A DNA stretch of 14,431 nt from CAVPRW01 sp046727435 [NCBI: bacterium] (GCA_046727435.1 JBKPCR010000166.1:1-14431), one strand, 5' to 3'. Shown: positions 6,774 through 12,388, counted from the first letter of the stretch. Numbers and translations are program-made. The notes: generated by a model not told the origin, from the letters alone.

Positions 6774-6992
6774 TCAGGCGGGGGCGTCCACCGGGTCGAA
6801 CACCTCCAGCAAGATGCGGTCGATGTCCGCCTCCGAGTCCATGCGGTCCAGGTACGGGGTGACCTCCTCCCCATGGTCCTGGCCCAGGTGGTGCAGCAGC
6901 ATGGCGGCGTCCATCCTGCGGAAGATCGGCAGCCAGGCGGGCAGCTCGCGGCCGCAGAGGCGGCAGCGGTAGCGTTTCTTGGGTGGGATCAT
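6774..6992 (-). CDS. Small CxxC/HHxxxxH zinc-finger-like protein, copy 2
   Basis: The protein has 72 residues. ATG 6992 follows AGGAGG by 4 bases, so this copy is likely expressed. Residues 7-15 are RYRCRLCGR, residues 33-41 are LLHHLGQDH, then VTPYLDRM and ILLEVFDPV. Cys-x2-Cys and His-His-x4-His form a plausible zinc site. The paralog at 4342-4626 has the same order of blocks. The function is unknown; small single-finger proteins of this shape may bind DNA or act as regulators. It starts 18 bp after the DUF1566 stop on the same strand, which suggests co-transcription with that gene. Confidence 0.7.
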   Translation of the reverse strand: MIPPKKRYRCRLCGRELPAWLPIFRRMDAAMLLHHLGQDHGEEVTPYLDRMDSEADIDRILLEVFDPVDAPA

Positions 6993-7010
6993 CAGTCCTC
7001 CTGCGCGCCA

Positions 7011-7607
7011 CTAGTCGTCCCCACGGACGGGCCAGACATGACCGGCGATTTGGACCTTAGGGACGATGGTCATTTGGCCGTCGCGCAGACAAATGAACCA
7101 TGCGTAGGCTCCATGGTCCGGAACGGATGGAGTCGGTGGAATAGTGGTAGACGACCAGTAGCAGAGGCCACCCTGCACCCTTAAGAACGGGTCTCCCTCT
7201 GTCCACTGAGCCGTCCCGGCAGCATTGGAGAGGGCGGGATTGATGAACCCCAGATCGAGCAGGCTCTGGAACTCGTTGCGGTTGGGTAAGTGCCAGTCGC
7301 CTGCTACGCTGCCATCTGAGAGACCGCAGTCATCTGTGGGATCGGGTGTGCCTGAGTCGTGTAAGGTATTGGCCGCCTGCAGGGCACCTTCCCAGGTGAG
7401 GCCATTGCCGTCACCGGGAAAACAGTCGGCCTGCTTCAGCCAGATCAACCCCGTCAGATTGTCCCGCACGGTGCCGTTGCGGCGCTCCGTAAAGCGCGGG
7501 CTGGGAAACGGCACACCTGCCTGGAGATCCCCATCCTGCCCAGTGCCGTCGCATGGGATCTCCGTCCCTGCTGCGTCCCAACACTGCGTCTGCCCGGTCT
7601 GGGGCAC
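7011..7607 (-). CDS. DUF1566 (Lcl C-terminal-like) domain protein, 5' truncated
   Basis: From GTG 7607 this gives 198 residues with the DUF1566 hallmarks: PQTGQTQCWDAAG, CDGTGQDGDLQAGV, RFTERRNGTVRDNLTGLIWL, GDWHLPNRNEFQSLLD, CYWSSTT and a C-terminal VWPVRG. Such domains occur in exported or surface proteins. The frame stays open upstream of GTG 7607 as VSLTWAGAKEVKPKAPV, which looks like the end of a signal peptide plus linker. It then enters the 199 bp repeat arm at 7662. The true start and most of the signal peptide are therefore missing, apparently removed when the repeat-flanked unit arrived. Any product made now would lack an export signal. The downstream zinc-finger gene is 18 bp away. 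Confidence 0.85.
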   Translation of the reverse strand: MPQTGQTQCWDAAGTEIPCDGTGQDGDLQAGVPFPSPRFTERRNGTVRDNLTGLIWLKQADCFPGDGNGLTWEGALQAANTLHDSGTPDPTDDCGLSDGSVAGDWHLPNRNEFQSLLDLGFINPALSNAAGTAQWTEGDPFLRVQGGLCYWSSTTIPPTPSVPDHGAYAWFICLRDGQMTIVPKVQIAGHVWPVRGDD

Positions 7608-7661
7608 GGGCGCTTTCGGCTTGACCTCTTTCGCGCCAGCCCAGGTCAGTGAGACCCAGCC

Positions 7662-7860
7662 TACGTGTAGGGGCGCGAGAACATCACGCGCAATACCTGC
7701 GAACGGCGTCGATTGCTGCGCACGCTTGGTGCGAATGACGCGCGACGCGTACCTGCGAACTGCAGCATCCTGCCTGAGAACATCCTATCCTACTTGAGAA
7801 CCGCGCCGCCTACGCACGCTCGGTGAGAATGACACGGGCGTACCCGCCAGGTCGCCTTCT
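7662..7860 (-). repeat. 199 bp inverted repeat, left arm
   Basis: The reverse complement aligns to 9004-9202 over its full length without gaps, with about 32 differences by eye (84%). Shared landmarks are AGAAGGCGACC at the inner end, CACCGAGCGTGCG, TTCTCAGGCAGG, CAGGTACGCGTCG, CACCAAGCGTGCGCAGCAA and GATGTTCTCGCGC near the outer end. It has no coding capacity of its own. It meets the truncated DUF1566 frame at 7661. Confidence 0.85.
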
Positions 7861-7961
7861 GGCGAGAAAGGCGACATCGCCGCCCCACGCCAGCCCCAGA
7901 CATCCAGAGACGAGGCGGGTTCACGGTCTGACAAATACGACCTGATGTCGTGGTTGTGGGG

Positions 7962-7967
7962 TATAAT
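7962..7967 (+). promoter_or_regulatory. Possible -10 box (TATAAT) of the NTF2-like gene
   Basis: A consensus TATAAT lies 118 bp upstream of the start codon, just inside the left repeat arm. No convincing -35 is found at 16-18 bp spacing (GACCTG region), so the call rests on the -10 alone. Confidence 0.25.
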
Positions 7968-8085
7968 CGACCTCCAAGGGGCCGGACCCGACCACCGGTC
8001 AGCCGTCACGGCACTGGCCGTCTCTGCCCTGGACGGTCGTTGGGACGCCTTGGAAACTCTTCTGCCTTGCAACGGAGGATCACAG

Positions 8086-8916
8086 ATGTCCATGACCGAG
8101 GAAGACGTGGCGGAAGCGGTACGCGGATGGTGTACGGCATGGCATACCCAAGATATACAGACCATTGTCGCGATGGAAGCCCGGGCCGTCGGTTTCGGCT
8201 TCCGACCCTTGGCCTGGCGTGACCATATCGCCCGCAGCGAGGACGACTACGCGCAGGTGCTCAAGCGGTTTTTCGGCCAGATGGAGTACTACTCCTTACA
8301 GCCAGGAGACTTCCAGACGTCCGTCACGGGAGATATCGGCCTGGCGTGGGGGGTGTATATAGAGCAGTGGCAAGAGAAAGGTCGGCCGCCTGAACAGGCG
8401 CGGGTGCGATTCTCCAAGGTCCTCACCAAGGGCGCGCCAGGCTGGCAGGTGCTGCTCTACCACCGCGACATCCAGCCTTTTGCTGACGACGGGCGCTACC
8501 CCAGAGCACTGACGATGGATACGGCAGCACGAAAAACCCAACTGCAGTCCATCACGGAGGGGTACTTCGCTGGGATCACAAAGAAGGACATGTCAGCCGT
8601 CCCGTACGACGACCACGTCGTGCTGCGCTCACCTCTGGCCCCAGGAGGCCTTGGCACTCCGCTGGTCGGGCGACAGGCCGTGCTGGATTGGTTCACCTCG
8701 CTATGGCCTGTTCTCGGCGGAACCGAGGTCTTCGAGCACTATTTCAACGACGATCTGACCGTGATCGCCACTCGTGCTGACATCGAAATCACCGATCCGC
8801 CGAGCAGGATACGCGTGACAGACCGCTTCATGATTACCCCTGAGGGCAAGATCATCCAGCAGGAGAACCACTACGATCCAAAAGGTGGTCCTGCTGATCT
8901 CACATCCGCATTTTGA
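8086..8916 (+). CDS. Tandem NTF2/SnoaL-like domain protein
   Basis: The protein has 276 residues. ATG 8086 is preferred to the longer frame from ATG 7945 because GGAGG lies 8 bases upstream and the extra N-terminus looks random. Two copies of the alpha+beta cone fold seem present. The first is about residues 5-130 (VRGWCTAWHTQDIQTIVAM, FRPLAWRDHI, VTGDIGLAWGVYIEQWQEKG, GWQVLLYHRD). The second is about 145-270 (ITEGYFAGITKKDM, LVGRQAVLDWFTSLWPVLGG, DDLTVIATRADIEI, VTDRFMITPEGKI). Members act as small-molecule isomerases, cyclases or binding proteins, and the substrate cannot be told from sequence. It is the only gene between the two 199 bp inverted repeats, so it is the cargo of that unit. Confidence 0.8.
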   Translation: MSMTEEDVAEAVRGWCTAWHTQDIQTIVAMEARAVGFGFRPLAWRDHIARSEDDYAQVLKRFFGQMEYYSLQPGDFQTSVTGDIGLAWGVYIEQWQEKGRPPEQARVRFSKVLTKGAPGWQVLLYHRDIQPFADDGRYPRALTMDTAARKTQLQSITEGYFAGITKKDMSAVPYDDHVVLRSPLAPGGLGTPLVGRQAVLDWFTSLWPVLGGTEVFEHYFNDDLTVIATRADIEITDPPSRIRVTDRFMITPEGKIIQQENHYDPKGGPADLTSAF

Positions 8917-8939
8917 AGGATACATGTGGTCAGGGGGGT

Positions 8940-8982
8940 GGGCCACTATCCGTGAATTGTTGCCGCAAGCTAACAGTGGCCC
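8940..8982 (+). terminator. Stem-loop after the NTF2-like gene
   Basis: GGGCCACT (8940-8947) pairs perfectly with AGTGGCCC (8975-8982) across a 27 nt loop, 24 bp after the stop codon. No U-run follows, so it may be a weak terminator or an mRNA 3' stabilising hairpin. Confidence 0.35.
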
Positions 8983-9003
8983 TCAACACCTTTCTACTCT
9001 GCT

Positions 9004-9202
9004 AGAAGGCGACCCGGCGGGCACGCCTGAGTCATTCGCACCGAGCGTGCGCAGGTGCCGCTGTTCTCAGGCAGGGGGTGACATTCTCAGGTAGGAGGCG
9101 GCGGTTCTCAGGTACGCGTCGTGCGTCATTCGCACCAAGCGTGCGCAGCAAGCGCCGCGGTTCCCAGGTAGGGCGCCTGATGTTCTCGCGCGCCTACAGG
9201 TA
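9004..9202 (+). repeat. 199 bp inverted repeat, right arm
   Basis: Partner of 7662-7860. Within it TTCTCAGG or close variants recur about every 20-21 bp (9064, 9084, 9105), followed by TTCCCAGGTA at about 9150 and TTCTCGCG at about 9173. ATTCGCACC(G/A)AGCGTGCGCAG occurs twice, about 94 bp apart. Such clustered motifs suggest protein-binding sites. Confidence 0.85.
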
Positions 9203-9268
9203 TACTTCACCAAGACAGGGGCGCGGGAGGGGCGGCCGGGACCGGTCTGCGGGGGGGCACCGTTCAGT

Positions 9269-9424
9269 GGCATCTACTGTGGTCCCGGCGCGATGCATTG
9301 CAGGCCGAGGCCGCTGATTGCAGTCTTAGAGGCAGATAATGTGGTCCTGAGCAGGACGATAGAGGCAGATAATGTGGTCCCAAAAACGCGCTGATTGCAG
9401 TCCGAGCTGGTTTCGATTGCAGTC
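9269..9424 (+). repeat. Cluster of two interleaved short repeats, IS-end-like
   Basis: Motif A, GGCAGATAATGTGGTCC, occurs at 9331-9347 and 9364-9380, with a variant at 9269-9285 (GGCATCTACTGTGGTCC). Motif B, GATTGCAGTC, occurs at 9316-9325, 9393-9402 and 9415-9424, with a variant ATTGCAGGCC at 9297-9306. Multiple spaced direct repeats are known at the ends of IS21-family elements, where they bind transposase. The block stops exactly where the terminase fragment begins, consistent with an insertion end. The IS family is inferred. The 66 bp gap to the repeat arm (9203-9268) is GC-rich with no visible feature. Confidence 0.6.
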
Positions 9425-9426
9425 CG

Positions 9427-9717
9427 CTACAGCTACCGATCGAGGAGTTTCCGCAGACATCAGCCAACACAACCTTGATGGGGCAAACCTTGTTCGACTT
9501 GTTGAACGGTCGCAACATCGCCTTGTACCGGGCTCGGGATCTGCGCCAGCATGCGCTCAACACGGTCGCGATCGACACACCGCGGGGCTGGCGCATCGCC
9601 AAAGAGAAGGCCTCCAAGAAGATTGACGCCATTGTGGCCCTGGCCATGGCGAGTGTGGCCGCGATCGAGGGCAAACATGTGCCCCAGGTCAGGATGGTCA
9701 AGCTGCAGGGGCTGTAG
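9427..9717 (+). pseudogene. Phage terminase large subunit, C-terminal fragment
   Basis: The open frame reads LQLPIEEFPQTSANTTLMGQ, TLFDLLNGRNIALYRARDLR, HALNTVAIDTPRGWRIAKEK and ASKKIDAIVALAMASVAAIE, ending at TAG. This is the C-terminal nuclease region of phage TerL proteins: PRGWRIAKEK is a conserved block, and KIDAIVALAMA holds the last metal-binding Asp of the RNase H-like nuclease. The ATPase domain and everything before about the last 95 residues are missing. The break coincides with the repeat cluster at 9269-9424. TTG 9475 could start a short peptide but would not restore function. It indicates former prophage or phage-like DNA here. Confidence 0.8.
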
Positions 9718-9719
9718 CG

Positions 9720-10034
9720 CTACCCTTCAGTATCCATCGCGGAGGTCGCACCGGACCAAAACCCACTGAGCCGGAAACCAGGGCCCATGGTGGCACGAAA
9801 GACAATCGTGCTGGCCGTCGAGGCGGAGAGTTTCGGCAATTCCGTCGTCTGGCGGGTATCCATCTGGTGCTCCGTATGGGGCGGTTCTCCCTGCCCAGGC
9901 AGCACGGCGGGGTGCATGCTATGGGCCATGCCACCAGCGGCGATGCCAAAGGATAAGATGAAGACGCCGGCGCAGCGGCAGGCATCTTTCCCACATCGAC
10001 ACCAAAGGCTCTTCACATCGGATACAACAGACAT
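9720..10034 (-). CDS. Small membrane-anchored or exported protein of unknown function
   Basis: The protein has 104 residues. ATG 10034 is chosen because AAGGAGG lies 9 bases upstream; the frame extends to 10067 without support. A hydrophobic stretch CAGVFILSFGIAAGGMAHS (about residues 20-39) after KDACR could be a signal peptide or anchor with an unusually long N-region. The remainder is His-, Met- and Thr-rich (HSMHPAVLPGQGEPPHTEHQMD), followed by TIVFRATMGPGFRLSGFW. The His/Met content could suit metal binding, but that is speculation. The family is not recognised. It converges with the terminase fragment, their ends only 2 bp apart. Confidence 0.5.
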   Translation of the reverse strand: MSVVSDVKSLWCRCGKDACRCAGVFILSFGIAAGGMAHSMHPAVLPGQGEPPHTEHQMDTRQTTELPKLSASTASTIVFRATMGPGFRLSGFWSGATSAMDTEG

Positions 10035-10423
10035 ACTCGAAACCCTCCTTCTTTCGCTGAAGACCACACCTGGGGGTCTGAGTAGTAGTGGAACAGAAAG
10101 CTGGGAAGTTCCGGGTAAGGGAATCCGATGTGTCGCGGTTAACCGTACGTTTTTACCCGGCAGAATCGTCGTAAGCTTTTGAGATTTAACGCCGACAGCA
10201 ACAGCTCAAGAAAAATCGCAACGGACGTTTTCCCGCACGTCGACCAACATATGGGAAGCGACTCGTAGGGATAACGTCCTCACAGATACCCATCTCTATC
10301 CACGTAACCTATTATTATAGCAGAGTTATGTACGATCCCAGTTTTCTGTTCCATTCATACTCACACCCCGAATAGAAGCTATATTAACTCTATCGCGTTA
10401 ACCACAGCATGGAGGTGGGTATG
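10035..10423. other. 389 bp upstream region of the small-gene operon
   Basis: No gene is supported. A plus-strand frame across 9787-10182 is mostly the antisense of the preceding gene. The DNA from 10300 to 10408 is AT-rich, with TATTATTATAG at 10310-10320 and TATATTAAC near 10380 as candidate -10 regions, but no -35 at proper spacing is clear. GGTTAACC (about 10138) and GTTAACC (about 10397) are short palindromic or related motifs. The operon promoter is expected here. Confidence 0.35.
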
Positions 10424-10609
10424 ATGGCAGAGGCACAGGCATATTTAACGCCTGATGAAGTGGCCGAACGATTCAAGGTCCCACGTGCCCGAGTGATTGC
10501 CTGGGCGCGGACAGGTCGATTGCATGGCATCAAGGTAGGCCGTGTGTGGCGGTTCACCGAAGAGGATATCGCGAGATTCCTGCAAGATCAGCCCTGGAGG
10601 GACATCTGA
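10424..10609 (+). CDS. Excisionase-like helix-turn-helix protein
   Basis: The protein has 61 residues. Three in-frame ATGs exist (10409, 10421, 10424). GGAGGTG at 10411-10417 is best spaced for ATG 10424. The sequence AYLTPDEVAERFKVPRARVI, WARTGRLHGIKVGRVWRFTE, EDIARFLQ matches the MerR-like HTH_17/excisionase domain almost end to end: helix 2 and the recognition helix in VAERFKVPRARVIAWARTG, then the wing GIKVGRVWRF. Such proteins bind DNA as recombination directionality factors or small regulators. It is the first gene of a six-gene plus-strand run and the next start is 14 bp after its stop. It may control the operon or assist an integrase such as the one at 2830. Confidence 0.85.
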   Translation: MAEAQAYLTPDEVAERFKVPRARVIAWARTGRLHGIKVGRVWRFTEEDIARFLQDQPWRDI

Positions 10610-10623
10610 CACAGGAGGTGTCG

Positions 10624-10977
10624 ATGAGTGTACCACCGAAGCACAATTATCCTGCACTGATCCAGGAGTACGAGCAACGGCTGGCGAGTGGCGAGTCAAA
10701 AAAGTCTATCGAGGCCGATTTTCACTCCCGCAGCATTCACCCACGAACCTTTCAAAATAATCGAACACAATGGCATAAGGCACACCGGAGTACACCAGAG
10801 GAACACCAGGATACCACCACGGAACACCATAGTACACCCGAAGGGCCTAAGCTCTGGGCGGAACACTCAAGTACACCAGAGCATACCGAAACACCGGAAC
10901 ACCCTGGTACACTCGAAGCACACCAGGGAACACCCAGAAGAAAACCTATGTGTTCGACGTCCGGCATATTGGCCTGA
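10624..10977 (+). CDS. STPE-repeat protein, N-terminal part (frameshifted gene)
   Basis: The frame has 117 residues from ATG 10624, with AGGAGGTG 3 bases upstream. The N-terminus NYPALIQEYEQRLASGESKK, SIEADFHSRSIHPRTFQNN is a helical, probably DNA-binding region. The middle is low-complexity, with recurring HxSTPE/HxxTPE units (HRSTPEEHQDT, HHSTPEG, HSSTPEHTETPEHPGT, HQGTP). The annotated frame then ends in unrelated PMCSTSGILA. In the -1 phase the DNA continues as a well-formed C-terminal domain to 11060 (next entry), so a one-base loss in the CCC at 10933-10935 is likely. Without a check, the gene is best regarded as one frameshifted gene of about 145 residues. I do not recognise the full family. 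Confidence 0.6.
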   Translation: MSVPPKHNYPALIQEYEQRLASGESKKSIEADFHSRSIHPRTFQNNRTQWHKAHRSTPEEHQDTTTEHHSTPEGPKLWAEHSSTPEHTETPEHPGTLEAHQGTPRRKPMCSTSGILA

Positions 10978-11060
10978 TCGAGGCCTACGCCCAGGTCAAT
11001 CGGATTGAGCTCAAGGATGTCATTTATATGATGTGCGAGGAGTTTTTTCAACGCAGGTAG
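10935..11060 (+). pseudogene. Out-of-frame C-terminal domain of the STPE-repeat protein
   Basis: In the phase beginning CAG 10935 the DNA reads QKKTYVFDVRHIGLIEAYAQ, VNRIELKDVIYMMCEEFFQR and R-TAG at 11058. This compact beta-helix-helix pattern (YVFDVRHIGLIEAYA...LKDVIYMMCEEFF) resembles ribbon-helix-helix-type DNA-binding or dimerisation domains of plasmid proteins. It has no start codon or ribosome binding site of its own. Restoring one C at 10933-10935 would fuse it as GTPQKKTYVF to the upstream frame. No standard slippery heptamer is present, so mutation or sequencing error is likelier than programmed shifting. Confidence 0.6.
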
Positions 11061-11109
11061 ATACGTCACACACCACAGATGAATGACATTCACTAGGGGA
11101 GGGGAACCC

Positions 11110-11364
11110 ATGCGCTGGTGGATCGGCTTAAGTCTTGCGGTGCTGTTATCCATGGTGAGCATGAGCTATCCGGATGAACGGCGCGGCTCACCGTTCGAGT
11201 CGAACGACCATTGGGAAGGATATCGCACCTATCGACCGGAGCGCCAGCGGGGCTGGCGTGACCATGACCTGCCTGATCGCTTCACCATCGATAAGCCTGG
11301 GAAGTGCGAGGTAATCTGTGAGCGGGTAGGCCGCCAGTATAAGTGCAGGGAGTACCGTTGCTAA
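11110..11364 (+). CDS. Small exported Cys-containing protein
   Basis: The protein has 84 residues. ATG 11110 is preferred over the frame start at 11083 because GGGGAGGGG precedes it and MRWWIGLSLAVLLSMVSMSY is a signal peptide. The mature part is charged and Arg-rich (DERRGSPFESNDHWEGYRTY, RPERQRGWRDHDL) and ends KCEVICERVGRQYKCREYRC. Its four C-terminal cysteines are likely to form two disulfides. It is periplasmic or secreted by inference. It stands 49 bp after the frameshifted gene and seems part of the same transcript. I know no family for it. Confidence 0.65.
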   Translation: MRWWIGLSLAVLLSMVSMSYPDERRGSPFESNDHWEGYRTYRPERQRGWRDHDLPDRFTIDKPGKCEVICERVGRQYKCREYRC

Positions 11365-11376
11365 GGAAACATAAGG

Positions 11377-11386
11377 AAGGAGGTGA
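11377..11386 (+). promoter_or_regulatory. Full-length Shine-Dalgarno sequence without an obvious start codon
   Basis: AAGGAGGTGA is a ten-base match to the 16S rRNA tail. The next TTG (11388) is followed at once by a stop (TTG AGC TGA). In the neighbouring phase, ATT 11387 or CTG 11393 would open a frame reading TTIVQRPEPSTPEPASYQRA to 11683. That frame overlaps the helical gene at 11526 and looks doubtful after about residue 50. Confidence 0.4.
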
Positions 11387-11525
11387 ATTGAGCTGACTAC
11401 TATCGTGCAGAGACCCGAGCCGAGCACGCCAGAGCCCGCTAGCTACCAACGTGCTCAGCTCTTCGAGGCCACCAATGCGCGAGGCAGTGATGACCTCCCG
11501 CCAGTTTACCACACCGGAGACGACC

Positions 11526-11708
11526 ATGGACGAGACCGACCTCGAGACCGCGTTACGACAGCTTCAAGAGAGTCTCGGCGATGCTGCCACCCTGAACAAC
11601 ATTGTCATTGCCATTCGAGCCAATACGCAACGGCTCTTAGAACCTTTGAAAAGCGTGTTGGAAGAGGCGCGAGACGCGATTGACCGCACGCTGGCGCTGT
11701 TACCATAA
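11526..11708 (+). CDS. Small helical protein of unknown function
   Basis: The protein has 60 residues from ATG 11526 with GGAG six bases upstream. Alternatives ATG 11490 (GAGG five bases upstream) and ATG 11475 would add 12-17 residues. The sequence MDETDLETALRQLQESLGDA, ATLNNIVIAIRANTQRLLEP, LKSVLEEARDAIDRTLALLP is almost entirely amphipathic helix with regular Leu spacing, consistent with a coiled-coil or helix-hairpin dimer. There is no export signal and no catalytic motif. It lies 12 bp before the zinc-finger gene in the same operon and may be a subunit partner of a neighbour. The function is unknown. Confidence 0.55.
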   Translation: MDETDLETALRQLQESLGDAATLNNIVIAIRANTQRLLEPLKSVLEEARDAIDRTLALLP

Positions 11709-11720
11709 CCGGGGGCCATC

Positions 11721-12023
11721 ATGGCACGAGCCAGACGTAGGACCGCAAAAGCTGAAGATGTAGGGGATACACCAACACTCAAGAGGAGCACACCAGAGGC
11801 CTGTCCAGTGTGTGGGCAGTCCTTGCCAGGCCCCATGGACGAGGCGGCAAGCCATCTACGGCAACATGCGCCAACGGAGAGATGCCGGAATTGTGGCGAG
11901 AAGCAGGTTACCTGGGCGTTGGATTGGGACGGGGTGAGATATCCACGGCCGGATCTATCGCTGTGGTTCTGTGACCCCTGCGGACGGTTTGCGCCGGTGC
12001 AGGCCGGAGAGGAGACGACATGA
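11721..12023 (+). CDS. Two-site zinc-finger-like protein
   Basis: The protein has 100 residues from ATG 11721; upstream there is only a weak G-rich stretch. The N-terminus is basic (MARARRRTAKAED). Cys pairs and His occur in order: CPVCGQSLPG with SHLRQHAP (a C2H2-like finger), CRNCGEK, then FCDPCGRF, giving four Cys-x2-Cys or His-type ligand sets. The middle TWALDWDGVRYPRPDLSLWF is a beta-rich insert between the last two Cys pairs. It probably binds DNA or RNA. Its stop overlaps the next start by 4 bp (ATGA), so the two genes are translationally coupled. The family is not recognised. Confidence 0.65.
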   Translation: MARARRRTAKAEDVGDTPTLKRSTPEACPVCGQSLPGPMDEAASHLRQHAPTERCRNCGEKQVTWALDWDGVRYPRPDLSLWFCDPCGRFAPVQAGEETT

Positions 12024-12388
12024 GCGTATATCCCGATGGACACCCACCCTTCGCACCACGCGGCTTGCTCACGGACGAAAACATCGAGCAATCGATCGGG
12101 AGGATTGCGCAGAGCAATTTCCACGACACCCTGTTTTACGCCGGATGTGCCTTGAGTACGAGTCGCGGGAGCCTTGAACAGCTTCGGGTCGCGTTGTTCC
12201 GCGCCGAGCAGTTGATCGAGACAGAGCCGTTGCCGGTGCCTTGCGGTTGTAGCGACCTGCCCCATTCTATTGACGGCATGCTGGAAACGCTCGAAGCGGC
12301 GAGGATTTGCCTGGAACAATGGAAAGAATCGCAGACCTGTAAGGCTATCGTGGAGACGTTTCCTAGGCCGAAGAGCAACGTCACTTGA
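12020..12388 (+). CDS. Coupled partner protein of unknown function
   Basis: The protein has 122 residues. ATG 12020 overlaps the previous stop and GGAGAGGAG lies just upstream, so translation is likely coupled. Residues 15-60 (LLTDENIEQSIGRIAQSNFH, LFYAGCALSTSRGSLEQLRV) and 85-115 (LPHSIDGMLETLEAARICLE, QWKESQTCKAIVETF) look helical, and CGCSD sits between them. There is no signal peptide. It is the last gene of the plus-strand run; TIME-3 lies about 145 bp downstream. Tight coupling to a zinc-finger protein suggests the two work together, but the role is unknown. Confidence 0.65.
   Translation: MSVYPDGHPPFAPRGLLTDENIEQSIGRIAQSNFHDTLFYAGCALSTSRGSLEQLRVALFRAEQLIETEPLPVPCGCSDLPHSIDGMLETLEAARICLEQWKESQTCKAIVETFPRPKSNVT

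Larger units (their letters stand above)
7662..9202. mobile_element. Repeat-flanked 1.54 kb unit carrying the NTF2-like gene
   Basis: Two 199 bp inverted repeats (7662-7860 and 9004-9202) enclose one gene. The outer edges read TACGTGTAGG on the left and CCTACAGGTA on the right, giving TGTAG...CTACA termini. The left edge breaks the DUF1566 gene, which shows insertion or recombination at that point. No transposase lies inside, so the unit would depend on a protein supplied elsewhere. The arms hold repeated TTCTCAGG-type motifs as seen at IS21-type ends. No target duplication is visible, and the IS21 link is inference. Confidence 0.55.

Noticed and set aside
7225-7797. 190-codon plus-strand ORF
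   Set aside because: It overlaps the DUF1566 gene and the repeat arm antisense and has no recognisable domain.
7945-8085. Longer N-terminus for the NTF2-like protein from ATG 7945
   Set aside because: The extra 47 residues look random and span the TATAAT; GGAGG before ATG 8086 gives a better start.
9269-9424. CRISPR array
   Set aside because: Repeats are only 10-17 bp, of two kinds, with irregular spacing and no cas genes.
9264-10182. ORFs antisense to the terminase fragment (9264-9701 minus) and to the small exported protein (9787-10182 plus)
   Set aside because: They are shadow frames; the opposite strand carries TerL text or a well-placed ribosome binding site and hydrophobic segment.
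10930-10950. Programmed -1 ribosomal frameshifting in the STPE-repeat gene
   Set aside because: No X-XXY-YYZ slippery heptamer in the right phase and no clear downstream hairpin; a one-base deletion in a C-run explains the data more simply.
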